Shown here: positions 53,342-63,603 of the stretch, piece by piece | How the letters are laid out: the number at the start of each line of letters is the position of its first letter | Numbering within the stretch: the first letter of the stretch is position 1 | Assembly (NCBI RefSeq): GCF_007993035.1 | Contig: NZ_VOOS01000004.1 | Location: 124,001-188,000 of the forward strand | Direction: 5' to 3' | Length of the DNA stretch: 64,000 nucleotides | From: Vicingus serpentipes | GTDB taxonomy: Bacteria; Bacteroidota; Bacteroidia; Flavobacteriales_E; Vicingaceae | The notes under the pieces: generated by a model | What the model was told of the DNA's origin: nothing | Database searches by the model: none | What the model saw: the letters and a program-made list of their open reading frames with translations, nothing else | Translations under genes and position numbers: made by a program

Positions 53342-55366
53342 ATGTTTAATTTTTTTAATAAAAATAAATTTAAACTTGTCTTGCTAGGCATAGTGTTGGT
53401 TTCTTTATGGCAAATCTCCTTTTTTGTTTATATTAGTAAGTGGGATAATATTGATGCTTACTTGCCTTACCGTTATTTTATTAGTGATTATTTATGGAAC
53501 GGGCACTTTCCTTTTTGGAATTCATTTCAACAACTAGGAACACCTGTTTATTCAGATTTGCAAAGTGGTGCTTGGTATCCTATTACATGGCTATTAATTT
53601 TATTTGGCAAGTACAATATTACCTCGTTGTCACTTGAGATAATCTCTTGCTATATTATTGCAGGATTAGGTTTTTTTAAATTAAGTAATTACATACACCA
53701 AAACAAAAAAGTAGCTTTATTATTAGGTCTTTCTTATGCCTTGTCTGGTTTTATGGTTGGGTCATCACAACTTTTGCCTTTTTTAATTGGTTTAGCTTGG
53801 CTTCCTTGGATTATTTATAGCAGCTTATGCTTTTTTAATGAGATTAAATATAAGTACGCCGTTTTATTAGCAACATTTATGGCTTTATGTACTACTGGCG
53901 CAAGCCCAAACTTTATAATAGTTCTTGCTTATTTTTTATTTTTTATGTTTTGTTTTTATATCTATAAATACAGAAAGGATAAAAACAAAATGTACAAACT
54001 TATTTTAGGTAGCTTTATTAGTCTTGGGTGTTCGATCATACTTTTATTACCCTACCTAAATGCTTTTTATGAGTTTTCGCCTTATTTTAACCGATTAGAA
54101 AAATTGGAGTATGCCAGAATTGAAAGTTCTAATTCATTTACTATTTCCGAATACATTTCATTCTTATATCCTTTTTCTGTAATCTCAAATGCAGAAATTT
54201 TTAAACATACAGACTTAACTTTAAGGAATGGATACTTCGGTTTGATTGCATTGATTTTTTTGGCCTCTTCTGTTTTTTCTTACAAAAGCAAATATTTTAA
54301 ACCATTAGTTTTTATTGCTCTTTTGTCTTTATTATTAGCAGCTGGGGCTCATACTTCCTTTTATAAGTTTATTTACAAATTACCTTATTTAGCCGTTTTT
54401 AGACACCCTTCTTTTTATAGAGCATACTTTATATTATCCTGTCTTTTGTTAGCTGGATTTTCCATGAATAACTTTTTTAACAACACTTTTTCTCAAAAAA
54501 AAATTAACTTAATAATCCTTGGTTTTTTCACAGTCAATCTTATAATTTTATTGGTATCAATAACTCAATCTTCTTCAGGAGAAATTTCATCAATATTGAC
54601 TAAATTAATCTCTGCAGAAGAAAATTTTGAAGGAACACTCTACAGCCACATAGCTATTAATAGCGTAATAGTTTTAATTTTATTAAGCCTATGGTGGCTT
54701 TTAACAAAAAAGACAAATTATTTTTTCGCCACAGCAATAATTTTGGTGCTCGACTTATTTATTCAAACACAACTTTCTGTACCTAAAACTGTCACGAACA
54801 AAATAAGTTATTCAGTTGTGAAAGATTATTTTAATAAATTACCCAAAGAAATAAATCAAGATGTTGTTTATTCAAAATTAAATGATAATTCTCTAACAGA
54901 AAATTTTGTCAAAATAGATGGCTTTTGGAGAAACTTATCTACTCTTAATAAAACTATCTCTTTTAAGGGTTATAACCCATTAAAATTTCGTGAGTTTGAA
55001 AAATCAGAAGATGATGGCAGACTAGATGAAGCAATATCTCACAATATTCTATATTTTGAAAATTCAGAACTAACCCCCAAGAATATTAATATTGGTTATA
55101 ATTCTTTTAGTGGAGAGATAGAAACTCTAAAAGAAGAAAAAATTATTCTAAACCAGAACTATCACCATCTATGGTCCGCAAATTTGGATGGTGAAACATT
55201 AGAAATAAACCCTTATAATAATTTAACAATGGTTATTGAAATTCCAGAAAAATCTAATGGAAAGCTTCAATTGGAATTTAAATCTCCCCGAACAAAATAT
55301 GCTATAATTATAAGCTTATTAGGTTATGTTTTGGTAATTGCTTTTTTACTTAAAAACAAAGAATAA
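53342..55366 (+). CDS. YfhO-like multi-pass membrane protein
   Basis: A 674-aa membrane protein with about 12 helices. The first extracytoplasmic loop reads DAYLPYRYFISDYLWNGHFP and then GTPVYSDLQSGAWYPITWL, matching the YfhO/GT-C type glycosyltransferase-like proteins, in which an acidic residue of the first loop is the likely catalytic site. YfhO-like proteins add sugars to lipids or lipid-linked polymers. The tail (about 490-640) is a soluble beta-rich domain before a last helix. It is convergent with pgk. Confidence 0.82.
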   Translation: MFNFFNKNKFKLVLLGIVLVSLWQISFFVYISKWDNIDAYLPYRYFISDYLWNGHFPFWNSFQQLGTPVYSDLQSGAWYPITWLLILFGKYNITSLSLEIISCYIIAGLGFFKLSNYIHQNKKVALLLGLSYALSGFMVGSSQLLPFLIGLAWLPWIIYSSLCFFNEIKYKYAVLLATFMALCTTGASPNFIIVLAYFLFFMFCFYIYKYRKDKNKMYKLILGSFISLGCSIILLLPYLNAFYEFSPYFNRLEKLEYARIESSNSFTISEYISFLYPFSVISNAEIFKHTDLTLRNGYFGLIALIFLASSVFSYKSKYFKPLVFIALLSLLLAAGAHTSFYKFIYKLPYLAVFRHPSFYRAYFILSCLLLAGFSMNNFFNNTFSQKKINLIILGFFTVNLIILLVSITQSSSGEISSILTKLISAEENFEGTLYSHIAINSVIVLILLSLWWLLTKKTNYFFATAIILVLDLFIQTQLSVPKTVTNKISYSVVKDYFNKLPKEINQDVVYSKLNDNSLTENFVKIDGFWRNLSTLNKTISFKGYNPLKFREFEKSEDDGRLDEAISHNILYFENSELTPKNINIGYNSFSGEIETLKEEKIILNQNYHHLWSANLDGETLEINPYNNLTMVIEIPEKSNGKLQLEFKSPRTKYAIIISLLGYVLVIAFLLKNKE

Positions 55367-56557
55367 CTAATTCAAAATAGCTTCAATACCTGGCAATTCT
55401 TTTCCTTCTAAATATTCTAACATGGCACCTCCCCCTGTACTTACATGGCTTACCTCATCGGCTAAATCAAATTTATTTACAGCAGCTACAGAATCGCCAC
55501 CTCCAACTAAGGTAAAAGCTCCTTTTTTTGTTGCCTCAGCTACAGCATAAGCAATAGCTTTTGTACCTTTTTCAAATTTTTCCATCTCAAAAACACCCAT
55601 TGGCCCGTTCCATAAAATGGTTTTTGAATTTACAATACAGTCAGTATAATCTTTTATGGCTTGCTCACTAATATCTAAACCCATCCAGCCATCAGGAATA
55701 GCGGTTGTGTCACACATTTGAGTGTTTGCATCATTACTAAAATTATCTGCAGCAAGTGTGTCAACAGGTAATAAAACGGCTACATTTTTTGCTTTTGCCT
55801 TTAGTAAAATATCTTTTGCCATTTCTAAATAATCATCTTCAACTAAAGAGTTTCCTGTTTCACCTCCTAAAGCTTTAATAAAGGTATAGGTCATACCTCC
55901 TCCAATAATAATGTTGTTTACTTTATCCAATAAATTTTCTATTATAATTATTTTGCTAGAAACTTTTGCTCCTCCTACAATTGCAGTAACTGGAGACACA
56001 CTTTTGTCCATAACCTTAGAAACACTTTCAATTTCTTTTTCAAGCAAATAACCAAACATTTTATTGTTAGGAAAAAATTGAGCAATAATTGCTGTTGAAG
56101 CATGCGCTCTATGCGCTGTTCCAAAAGCATCATTCACATAAACATCTCCATGTTGAGCCAATTGTTCTGCGAAATTTTTATCTCCAGCAGTTTCGTGTTT
56201 ATAAAAACGCAAGTTTTCTAAAAGTAAAACTTCTCCTGGTTTTAAATTGTCTGACATAGTTTGAGCTTCTGCTCCAATACAATTATCTGCAAACAAAACT
56301 TTACTGCCTAATAATTTTTCAATTTCATTAATAATATGCTTTAAAGAAAACCGTTCTTCTGGGCCATTTTTTGGTCTTCCTAAGTGAGACATTAAAATCA
56401 CTGCTCCACCACCGTTTAACACTTTTTTTATAGTTGGAATTGCAGCACTAATTCTTGTGTTATCCGTAACATTTAAATTCTCATCAAGAGGCACATTAAA
56501 GTCTACTCTTATTAATGCTTTTTTATTTGAAAAATCGAAAGTGCTAATATTTTGCAT
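55367..56557 (-). CDS. pgk: Phosphoglycerate kinase
   Basis: Glycolytic enzyme that makes ATP from 1,3-bisphosphoglycerate. The 396-aa protein has the N-terminal substrate site [13 protein letters not shown] (15-27) and MSHLGRPKN (about 57-65), and the nucleotide site GAKVSSK and GGGDSVAAV (about 351-359). It lies directly against the end of the YfhO-like gene and diverges from holB. Confidence 0.98.
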   Translation of the reverse strand: MQNISTFDFSNKKALIRVDFNVPLDENLNVTDNTRISAAIPTIKKVLNGGGAVILMSHLGRPKNGPEERFSLKHIINEIEKLLGSKVLFADNCIGAEAQTMSDNLKPGEVLLLENLRFYKHETAGDKNFAEQLAQHGDVYVNDAFGTAHRAHASTAIIAQFFPNNKMFGYLLEKEIESVSKVMDKSVSPVTAIVGGAKVSSKIIIIENLLDKVNNIIIGGGMTYTFIKALGGETGNSLVEDDYLEMAKDILLKAKAKNVAVLLPVDTLAADNFSNDANTQMCDTTAIPDGWMGLDISEQAIKDYTDCIVNSKTILWNGPMGVFEMEKFEKGTKAIAYAVAEATKKGAFTLVGGGDSVAAVNKFDLADEVSHVSTGGGAMLEYLEGKELPGIEAILN

Positions 56558-56575
56558 AGTTATTTTGTTTTAAAA

Positions 56576-56583
56576 CAAAAGTA
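56576..56583 (-). promoter_or_regulatory. -7 box for pgk
   Basis: TACTTTTG on the minus strand, an exact TAnnTTTG, 18 bases before the pgk ATG at 56557. Confidence 0.6.
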
Positions 56584-56625
56584 AAATTTCCTCCTCAAAT
56601 AAACCTATAAAAGGCTTATAATATT

Positions 56626-56633
56626 TACTTTTG
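56626..56633 (+). promoter_or_regulatory. -7 box for holB
   Basis: TACTTTTG, an exact TAnnTTTG, ends 5 bases before the holB ATG at 56639, so the mRNA is predicted to be leaderless. Confidence 0.6.
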
Positions 56634-56638
56634 AAGGT

Positions 56639-57787
56639 ATGCAATTTAAAGAAATAGTTGGACATAGTGAAGTAAAAAAAAGACTAATCGCTACTGTGAA
56701 TGAGGGACGAATTAGTCATGCTCAATTATTTTTAGGTGGAGAAGGAAGTGGAAATTTGCCGATGGCTATTGCTTATGCGCAATACATTGCTTGCGAAAAC
56801 AAATCAGATAATGATTCTTGTGGCAATTGTAGTTCATGTGTAAAGTTTGAAAAATTAGCTCATCCCGATTTACATTTTGTTTTTCCAGTTGCAACAAACA
56901 AATCGATAAAAAAAGACCCTGTAAGCTCAAAATTTATTAATGAATGGCGAGAATTAGTTATAGAAAAAAAAGGGTACTTTACTTTGCCTGATTTACAAGA
57001 AAAATTAGCAACAGAAAACAAACAATTAATTATTCCGAAAGACGAAAGTGTTGAAATTTTAAAAACACTTAGCCTAAAAACGTACGAGGCGGAATACAAA
57101 ACAATGATTATTTGGTATCCAGAAAAATTCAATATAAGTTCTGCAAATAAGTTATTAAAAATTCTTGAAGAACCACCAAATAAAACATTGTTCATTCTTG
57201 TTGCCCACGATTCAGAACAAATAATACCAACTATTCTTTCAAGAACTCAATTGGTAAAAGTGGACAAAATAAAAGACGCTGATTTAATTTCTGTACTTAC
57301 CGATAAGTTTAATTTAACAGAAAATCAAGCAACAAGTATTACAAGTTTTGCTGACGGGAACTTTGTTACAGCTCAAAAAATAATTGAAGAATCTAGTGCA
57401 GAAGAATTTTTCTACTCTCATTTTACAAAATGGATGAGAATGGGGTTTGTTGCAGATGTTCCTGGCTTAATTAATTTCTCTGAAGAAAGTTCGAAGCTTG
57501 GCCGAGAAAAGCAAAAGCAATTTTTAAGTTATTCTCTTCATATTTTTAGAGAAAGTTTAATTCAAAATTATGGCGATACTTCATTAAACAGAGTTTCTTC
57601 AAATGAAAATAAATTTTTAGAAAAATTTGCTCCTTTTATTCATGGGGCAAATTGCATTGATATTATTGAATTATTCAACGACGCCATCTACCACATTGAA
57701 AGAAATGCTAATCCCAAAATATTATTTCTCGATGTTTCGTTAAAGCTTACCAAGCTATTAAGGGTTAAACAACCTGAAATTTCTTAA
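56639..57787 (+). CDS. holB: DNA polymerase III delta-prime subunit
   Basis: Clamp-loader subunit. The 382-aa protein has the zinc cysteines C52, C61, C64 and C67 and the AAA+ fold. The Walker A equivalent is GGEGSGNLPMA, with Asn in place of Lys, as expected for a subunit that does not hydrolyse ATP. The segment NKLLKILEEPPNKTLFIL (about 175-192) and the following SRTQ motif are conserved. It is followed by ricT and gldH, a usual order in Flavobacteriales. Confidence 0.93.
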   Translation: MQFKEIVGHSEVKKRLIATVNEGRISHAQLFLGGEGSGNLPMAIAYAQYIACENKSDNDSCGNCSSCVKFEKLAHPDLHFVFPVATNKSIKKDPVSSKFINEWRELVIEKKGYFTLPDLQEKLATENKQLIIPKDESVEILKTLSLKTYEAEYKTMIIWYPEKFNISSANKLLKILEEPPNKTLFILVAHDSEQIIPTILSRTQLVKVDKIKDADLISVLTDKFNLTENQATSITSFADGNFVTAQKIIEESSAEEFFYSHFTKWMRMGFVADVPGLINFSEESSKLGREKQKQFLSYSLHIFRESLIQNYGDTSLNRVSSNENKFLEKFAPFIHGANCIDIIELFNDAIYHIERNANPKILFLDVSLKLTKLLRVKQPEIS

Positions 57788-57841
57788 ACAAAAACTCCTA
57801 CACAATATTTTTCAAGAAATAAAAGTTTCGATTAAGAATAG

Positions 57842-57849
57842 TATATTTG
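57842..57849 (+). promoter_or_regulatory. -7 box for ricT
   Basis: TATATTTG matches TAnnTTTG. It predicts a leader of about 50 bases before the ricT ATG at 57907, containing a small hairpin. Confidence 0.5.
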
Positions 57850-57877
57850 TTAATTAAGATTTTTAGTAAAAACAAGC

Positions 57878-57892
57878 ACAGCTTTTAGCTGT
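57878..57892 (+). other. Small hairpin in the ricT leader
   Basis: ACAGCT and AGCTGT form a perfect 6-bp stem around a TTT loop, 14 bases upstream of the ricT ATG. It could affect translation initiation, but a stem this short may have no role. Confidence 0.35.
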
Positions 57893-57906
57893 TTAAGATA
57901 TATAAT

Positions 57907-59202
57907 ATGGGTTGTAGTAGTTGTGGTTCTGAAGGAGGTTGTGGCTCATCTGACAGAGGTGGATGTAGTAATAGTGGGTCTTGTAGTAGTTACAAATTAA
58001 ATGTTTATGATTGGCTTAATGATATAGAACTTCCTCACGGACAAAAAATGTTTGATTGTGTTGAGGTACGATTTAAAAATAGTCGAAAAGAGTTTTATAG
58101 AAATGTTGATGAATTAAGCCTTAATGTTGGAGATATTGTGGCTGTTGAAGCTATGTCAGGACATGATATAGGAACAATTTCATTAACTGGTGAATTAGTT
58201 AAAAAACAAATGCGAAAAAACAAAGTAGCATTTGATTCTGAAGAGATAAAAAAAATATATCGATTAGCAAAAAAAGGTGATATCGACAAGTGGTTTGAAG
58301 CACAAAATCTTGAAAAAGAAACCATGTACAAAGCTAGAACTATAGCTATTGAACAAGGTCTTCAAATGAAAATTAGCGATGTAGAATATCAAGGAGATAA
58401 AACAAAAGCAATCTTTTATTACACTGCTGAATCGAGAGTTGATTTTAGAGAATTGATAAAACGATTGGCTGATGAATTCAAGGTTAGAATTGAAATGAAA
58501 CAAATTGGTGTTAGGCAAGAAGCTAGCCGTTTAGGTGGAATTGGTTCTTGTGGTAGAGAGCTTTGTTGTTCTACTTGGCTAACCGATTTTAGATCTGTAT
58601 CAACATCAGCAGCACGTTATCAACAACTTTCATTAAACCCTCAAAAACTTGCAGGCCAATGTGGAAAATTGAAGTGTTGTTTAAATTATGAGTTAGATAG
58701 CTATGTTGATGCATTAAAAGTATTCCCAGACAATAATATTAAGCTTAAAACCGCTAAAGGAAGAGCTTTTTTTAGAAAAATGGACATCTTTAAGGGGTTG
58801 ATGTGGTACTCTTACGAAAGTGAACCAATTCGATTTATTGAATTAAAAGTTGAACGAGTAAATGAAATTCTTGCGCTTAACAAAGAAGGAAAAGAGCCAC
58901 AAGATTTAATGGATTTTGTTGAAAAAGTAATAGAAGTTAAACAACCTAACTACGAAAACGTTGTTGGTCAAGACAGTTTAACTCGTTTTGATAAACCAAA
59001 AGGATCTGGGAATAAAAATAAACGCAAGAAAAACAACAATAGAAAACCTAATAGTTCTACTAACGGGAACAATAATCCTAATAGTAATAATGGAAACAAG
59101 CCTAAAACTCCACAAAACAATAGTGGAAACAAAAATGGGAAAAAACCAAACAGGAAGCCTAACAACAACAATAGAAATAATCCAAAACCTGAAAAAAGTT
59201 AA
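57907..59202 (+). CDS. ricT: PSP1/RicT family iron-sulfur protein
   Basis: A 431-aa homologue of RicT (YaaT). The PSP1 core has the conserved cysteine motifs GGIGSCGRELCCSTWL (about 213-228) and GQCGKLKCCLNYELD (about 251-265) that bind an iron-sulfur cluster in the B. subtilis RicAFT complex. The N-terminus is unusually rich in Cys, Gly and Ser (seven cysteines in the first 27 residues). The C-terminal 70 or so residues are a Lys/Asn-rich low-complexity tail. The partner proteins RicA and RicF are not seen here, so its role in Bacteroidota is unclear. It ends 2 bases before gldH. Confidence 0.9.
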   Translation: MGCSSCGSEGGCGSSDRGGCSNSGSCSSYKLNVYDWLNDIELPHGQKMFDCVEVRFKNSRKEFYRNVDELSLNVGDIVAVEAMSGHDIGTISLTGELVKKQMRKNKVAFDSEEIKKIYRLAKKGDIDKWFEAQNLEKETMYKARTIAIEQGLQMKISDVEYQGDKTKAIFYYTAESRVDFRELIKRLADEFKVRIEMKQIGVRQEASRLGGIGSCGRELCCSTWLTDFRSVSTSAARYQQLSLNPQKLAGQCGKLKCCLNYELDSYVDALKVFPDNNIKLKTAKGRAFFRKMDIFKGLMWYSYESEPIRFIELKVERVNEILALNKEGKEPQDLMDFVEKVIEVKQPNYENVVGQDSLTRFDKPKGSGNKNKRKKNNNRKPNSSTNGNNNPNSNNGNKPKTPQNNSGNKNGKKPNRKPNNNNRNNPKPEKS

Positions 59203-59204
59203 AA

Positions 59205-59708
59205 ATGCCTTTTAAACAACTGCATACTTTTTTAACCGACCAAAAACCTATTGCTTTAATTTCTTTGGTTTGTCTTTTTCTATTTTCATGCGACAGCAAC
59301 AAAATGTTTGAGCAATACATTGAAGTTGAAAATGGTGTTTGGAAAAAAGAAAATTTAGCAAAATTTACAGTTGATGTTGCGGATACAATTAACGCTCATA
59401 ACTTATACATTAACGTAAGAAATAAGGGAGACTATCCTTATAGCAATTTATATTTATTTGTAACAATCGAAGGCCCTGATGGAGGTATGAGTACTGATAC
59501 TGTAAATTGTATTTTAGCAGATAAACGTGGAAAATGGCTTGGAAAAGGAATTGGAGATTTATGGGATTTAAGACTTCCATACATCGGTGGGTTTAAGTTT
59601 GCTCAATCAGGAAACTATATATTTACTTATGAGCAGGCAATGCGTGTTGAAAATGGCTTAGAAGGTATTACAGATTTAGGATTGCGAATTGAACGAAAAG
59701 ATAACTAA
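59205..59708 (+). CDS. gldH: Gliding motility lipoprotein GldH
   Basis: A 167-aa lipoprotein with lipobox LFSC (C29) and the GldH-typical beta domain ending in YEQAMRVENGLEGITDLGLRIE. GldH is required for gliding and type IX secretion in Flavobacterium, although its exact place in the machine is not settled. It follows ricT after 2 bases and shares one base with the start codon of the penicillin-binding protein gene. Confidence 0.92.
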   Translation: MPFKQLHTFLTDQKPIALISLVCLFLFSCDSNKMFEQYIEVENGVWKKENLAKFTVDVADTINAHNLYINVRNKGDYPYSNLYLFVTIEGPDGGMSTDTVNCILADKRGKWLGKGIGDLWDLRLPYIGGFKFAQSGNYIFTYEQAMRVENGLEGITDLGLRIERKDN

Positions 59709-62179
59709 TGACTAAAAAACAAGATAACAAGCAAAATGTTTTCAAGTGGGTTATTCTTACTTGGGGTATAGTAGTTGTGCTGCCATTCTTTATTTTTTTT
59801 ACAACTATGTGGGCTGCAAAAACAGGCTCGTTAGGTTTTGATCCTCTTCCATCATTAGAAGAATTAGAAAACCCTAAAAGTAATCTTGCGTCAGAAATAT
59901 TTACTGCCGATGGCAAGATGATTGGTAAATATTTTAAAGAAAATAGAACTAATGTTAAGTTCGAAGAGTTATCTCCATTTTTAGTAGACGCATTAATTGC
60001 TACTGAAGACGAACGTTTTAGAAGTCATTCTGGAATAGATTTTAGAGGTTTAATGAGGGCTGTTGTAAATTTAGGTAGTGCTGGTGGGGCTAGCACAATT
60101 ACCCAACAATTAGCAAAAATGATGTTTAATGAACCTGCTAAAAGTAAATTACAACGAATTGGGCAAAAATTACAGGAATGGATATTAGCAGTTGAATTAG
60201 AGAAACGTTACACTAAAAACGAAATTATTGTAATGTATTACAACAAGTTCGATTTTATTTATAATGCTGTTGGTATTAAATCAGCTAGTAATGTTTACTT
60301 CAATAAAAACCCTAAAGATTTAAATATTGAAGAAGCTGCAGTTTTAGTTGGTATGGCTAAAAATCCTTCCTTATATAATCCAAAACGTTTTCCAGAAAAT
60401 GCAATGAAACGAAGAGAAGTTGTATTTGCTCAAATGAAGAGAAGTGAATTAGTTTCAAAAGAAGAATATGATTCTTTAAGGGTTCTACCTCTCACTTTAG
60501 ATTATAAAATTGTTGACCACAAGGAAGGAATTGCTCCTTATTTTAGAGAAACCCTTCGTTTAAGACTTCAAGATTTATTAGACTCTAAAGATGAAGATGG
60601 AAATTATATTTACTCTAAAAAAGACGGTACGCCTTATAACATTTATAAAGATGGTTTAAAAATTCACACCACAATCAATTCAAGAATGCAAAAATATGCA
60701 GAGTGGGCTATTGAAGAATACATTGCTAAAACCCTTCAAAAACAATTTAATAAACATTTATCAAGGGTTAGAACAAAACGCTATCCATATGATGGTAGTC
60801 ATAAAGGAATATCGGAAAAACAATATGCTAGCATTATGGAATCAGCTATGATTAACACCCCTCGCTACCGAATATTAGCTGGACAAGAATGTGAAAATTG
60901 TGGTAGAAGAGGAAAAACAATTAAAAAAGAAGGCGATTTTTATGTTTGTCAAGCTGAAGATTGTGGTAATAAAAGAAAAGTATTCCCTTTAGATTCTATT
61001 CCTTCTGTTTTCGATAAAAAAATTAAAATGGAAGTATTTTCTCACCAAGGTGAAATTGACACTTTATTGTCTCCTAATGATTCTTTAAAATATTACAAAA
61101 CCTTTTTACATGCTGGTTTAATGTCTGTTGACCCTCATACAGGATATATTAAGGCGTGGGTTGGAGGTGTTAACTACCAAAATTTTGCTTACGATCACGT
61201 AACTAGTACCAGACAAGTAGGTTCTACATTTAAGCCTTTTGTCTATTCTACAGCAATACAAAATGGATACTCTCCATGTCATGAAGTAACCGACACAAAA
61301 TATACTTTTCATAAAGGAGAATTTGGGCTTTTAAAAGACTGGACACCCAGCAATTCTGATGGATCTAGTGGTTGTAATGTGTCGTTAAAATATGCTTTAG
61401 CAAACTCTATGAATACCATTACTGCTTGGATAATGAAACAATTTGGACCACAAGCAGTTATTGACCAAGCTAGAGCAATGGGAATTACAAGTCACCTTGA
61501 CCCTGTACCTTCTCTATGTTTAGGGGTAGCAGATATTAGTGTTTATGAAATGGTTGGGGCAAACGCTTCTATGGCTAACAAAGGGGTTTGGATAGAGCCT
61601 AGCATGTACACGAGAATTGAAGATAAGCACGGAAATGTTATTGTAGATTTTAAACCAAAAACAAACGAAGCAATGAGCGAAGAAACTGCCTATGTAATGC
61701 TCGACTTGATGAAAGGTGTTGTAGATGGAGAATACAATAAATGTACTGGAGACTTAAGAAAATCGAAAGGGAAATCTCCGATGTATACTTCCGGAACAGG
61801 AATGAGACTTAGAGGTTCTGTTTCAGAATCAAGACCTTATGTTGGTCATAGATACCCAATTGCTGGTAAAACAGGTACCACTCAAAATAATTCTGATGGT
61901 TGGTTTATGGGTATTACTCCTGATTTAGTTACTGGCGTATGGGTTGGAGCTGATGAAAGAGCGATTCGTTTTGCAACTACAGATATGGGGCAGGGAGCCA
62001 ACACAGCACTTCCTGTATGGGGTTATTACATGCAAAAAGTAAAAGCAGATAAAAAATTAAATTATCCTGATAAGGATTTTGAAAAACCTGAAAAACCATT
62101 GGTAATAGAATTGGATTGTGTAAAATACAATTTAGGAAACTCTGTTGGCGGTGGTTATAATGATGATGTACCATATTAA
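59708..62179 (+). CDS. Class A penicillin-binding protein (PBP1A) with a four-cysteine insert
   Basis: An 823-aa inner-membrane enzyme that polymerises and cross-links peptidoglycan. A membrane helix (about 12-36) precedes the glycosyltransferase domain (catalytic E100 in ATEDERFRSHSG). The transpeptidase domain has S506 and K509 (GSTFKP), S567-x-N569 (SMN) and K721 (KTGT). Between the domains are four cysteines, C395, C398, C414 and C419 (CENC, 15 residues, C, 4 residues, C), arranged like a zinc ribbon. That is unexpected in this family. It overlaps gldH by one base and is followed after 10 bases by the CoA-transferase genes. Confidence 0.95.
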   Translation: MTKKQDNKQNVFKWVILTWGIVVVLPFFIFFTTMWAAKTGSLGFDPLPSLEELENPKSNLASEIFTADGKMIGKYFKENRTNVKFEELSPFLVDALIATEDERFRSHSGIDFRGLMRAVVNLGSAGGASTITQQLAKMMFNEPAKSKLQRIGQKLQEWILAVELEKRYTKNEIIVMYYNKFDFIYNAVGIKSASNVYFNKNPKDLNIEEAAVLVGMAKNPSLYNPKRFPENAMKRREVVFAQMKRSELVSKEEYDSLRVLPLTLDYKIVDHKEGIAPYFRETLRLRLQDLLDSKDEDGNYIYSKKDGTPYNIYKDGLKIHTTINSRMQKYAEWAIEEYIAKTLQKQFNKHLSRVRTKRYPYDGSHKGISEKQYASIMESAMINTPRYRILAGQECENCGRRGKTIKKEGDFYVCQAEDCGNKRKVFPLDSIPSVFDKKIKMEVFSHQGEIDTLLSPNDSLKYYKTFLHAGLMSVDPHTGYIKAWVGGVNYQNFAYDHVTSTRQVGSTFKPFVYSTAIQNGYSPCHEVTDTKYTFHKGEFGLLKDWTPSNSDGSSGCNVSLKYALANSMNTITAWIMKQFGPQAVIDQARAMGITSHLDPVPSLCLGVADISVYEMVGANASMANKGVWIEPSMYTRIEDKHGNVIVDFKPKTNEAMSEETAYVMLDLMKGVVDGEYNKCTGDLRKSKGKSPMYTSGTGMRLRGSVSESRPYVGHRYPIAGKTGTTQNNSDGWFMGITPDLVTGVWVGADERAIRFATTDMGQGANTALPVWGYYMQKVKADKKLNYPDKDFEKPEKPLVIELDCVKYNLGNSVGGGYNDDVPY

Positions 62180-62189
62180 AAAGTAAACT

Positions 62190-62894
62190 ATGGCAATAAA
62201 CAAAGTAGTGGCAAATGCCAAAGAAGCAACAAAAGACATAAAAGACAACATGACATTAATGTTAGGTGGTTTTGGTTTATGTGGAATACCTGAAAACTGT
62301 ATTAGTGAATTGGTTAACATGAATGTGAAAGGGTTAACTTGTATTTCAAACAATGCTGGTGTTGATGATTTTGGATTAGGTCTTTTATTGCAAAAAAAGC
62401 AAATAAAAAAAATGGTCTCTTCTTATGTTGGAGAGAACGATGAGTTTGAAAGACAAATGTTAAGTGGCGAACTTGAAGTTGATTTAATTCCCCAGGGATC
62501 TTTGGCTGAGAGATGTAGAGCTGGAGGCGCAGGAATTCCTGCATTTTATACTCCTGCAGGATACGGAACTGAAGTAGCTGACGGAAAAGAAGTAAGAGTA
62601 TATAATGGAAAACCTCATATTTTAGAAGAAGCACTAACTGCTGACTTTGCAATTGTAAAAGCATGGAAAGGAGACACAGCAGGAAATTTAATTTACAAAG
62701 CTACTGCACGAAACTTTAACCCTATGATGGCGATGGCTGGTAAAATTACCATAGCTGAAGTAGAGGAATTAGTTCCTGAAGGAGAATTAGATCCAAATTT
62801 TATTCATACTCCAGGGATATTTGTACAACGAATATTCAAAGGAGAGAATTACGAAAAAAGAATTGAACAACGCACTGTAAGACAAAAAGGATAA
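62190..62894 (+). CDS. scoA: 3-oxoacid CoA-transferase subunit A
   Basis: Alpha subunit of a succinyl-CoA:3-oxoacid-type CoA-transferase, which activates acetoacetate and similar acids. The 234-aa protein has the signature [15 protein letters not shown] (about 28-42) and [12 protein letters not shown] (about 54-65). The beta-subunit gene starts 2 bases after it. Confidence 0.95.
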   Translation: MAINKVVANAKEATKDIKDNMTLMLGGFGLCGIPENCISELVNMNVKGLTCISNNAGVDDFGLGLLLQKKQIKKMVSSYVGENDEFERQMLSGELEVDLIPQGSLAERCRAGGAGIPAFYTPAGYGTEVADGKEVRVYNGKPHILEEALTADFAIVKAWKGDTAGNLIYKATARNFNPMMAMAGKITIAEVEELVPEGELDPNFIHTPGIFVQRIFKGENYEKRIEQRTVRQKG

Positions 62895-62896
62895 TT

Positions 62897-63556
62897 ATGG
62901 CTTTAGATAAAACAGGAATTGCAAAGAGAATTGCACAAGAATTAAGAGATGGTTGGTATGTAAATTTAGGAATAGGCATTCCTACATTGGTTGCCAACTT
63001 TGTAAATAAAGATATTACAGTAGAATTCCAATCAGAAAATGGAATTTTAGGTATGGGGCCTTTTCCATTTGATGGGGAAGAAGATGCAGACATGATTAAT
63101 GCAGGAAAACAAACTGTTACCCTTCAGCCAGGGGCTTCTATTTTCGACTCAGCAACAAGTTTTGCAATGATTAGAGGGCAGCATGTTCAATTAACTGTAT
63201 TAGGAGCAATGGAAGTAGCTCAAAATGGAGATATTGCCAATTGGAAAATACCAGGAATGATGGTAAAAGGAATGGGGGGTGCTATGGATTTAGTCGCTTC
63301 TGCAAAAAACATTATTGTTGCCATGATGCACACCAATAAAAAAGGAGAAAGCAAACTTTTAAAAGCATGCTCGTTACCTTTAACTGGTGTTGGTTGTGTA
63401 ACTAAAGTAGTTACAAATTTAGCTGTTTTAGACATTAAAGATGGTGCTTTTCATTTAGTTGAACGTGCGCCTGGAGTAAGCGTAGAAGAAATACAAGCAG
63501 CTACAGAAGGAACCCTGATTATTCCTGACCATGTGCCAGAAATGAAGTTGGATTAG
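62897..63556 (+). CDS. scoB: 3-oxoacid CoA-transferase subunit B
   Basis: Beta subunit of the same CoA-transferase. The 219-aa protein carries the catalytic glutamate E47 in SENGILGMGP, and the conserved LGIGIPTLVANF (24-35) and GMGGAMDLVA segments. With subunit A it forms the active enzyme for ketone-body or short-chain acid use in the cytoplasm. Confidence 0.96.
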   Translation: MALDKTGIAKRIAQELRDGWYVNLGIGIPTLVANFVNKDITVEFQSENGILGMGPFPFDGEEDADMINAGKQTVTLQPGASIFDSATSFAMIRGQHVQLTVLGAMEVAQNGDIANWKIPGMMVKGMGGAMDLVASAKNIIVAMMHTNKKGESKLLKACSLPLTGVGCVTKVVTNLAVLDIKDGAFHLVERAPGVSVEEIQAATEGTLIIPDHVPEMKLD

Positions 63557-63603
63557 ATATTATAAATCAATAAACATTTCATTTAATATATTTTAGAATA
63601 AAA

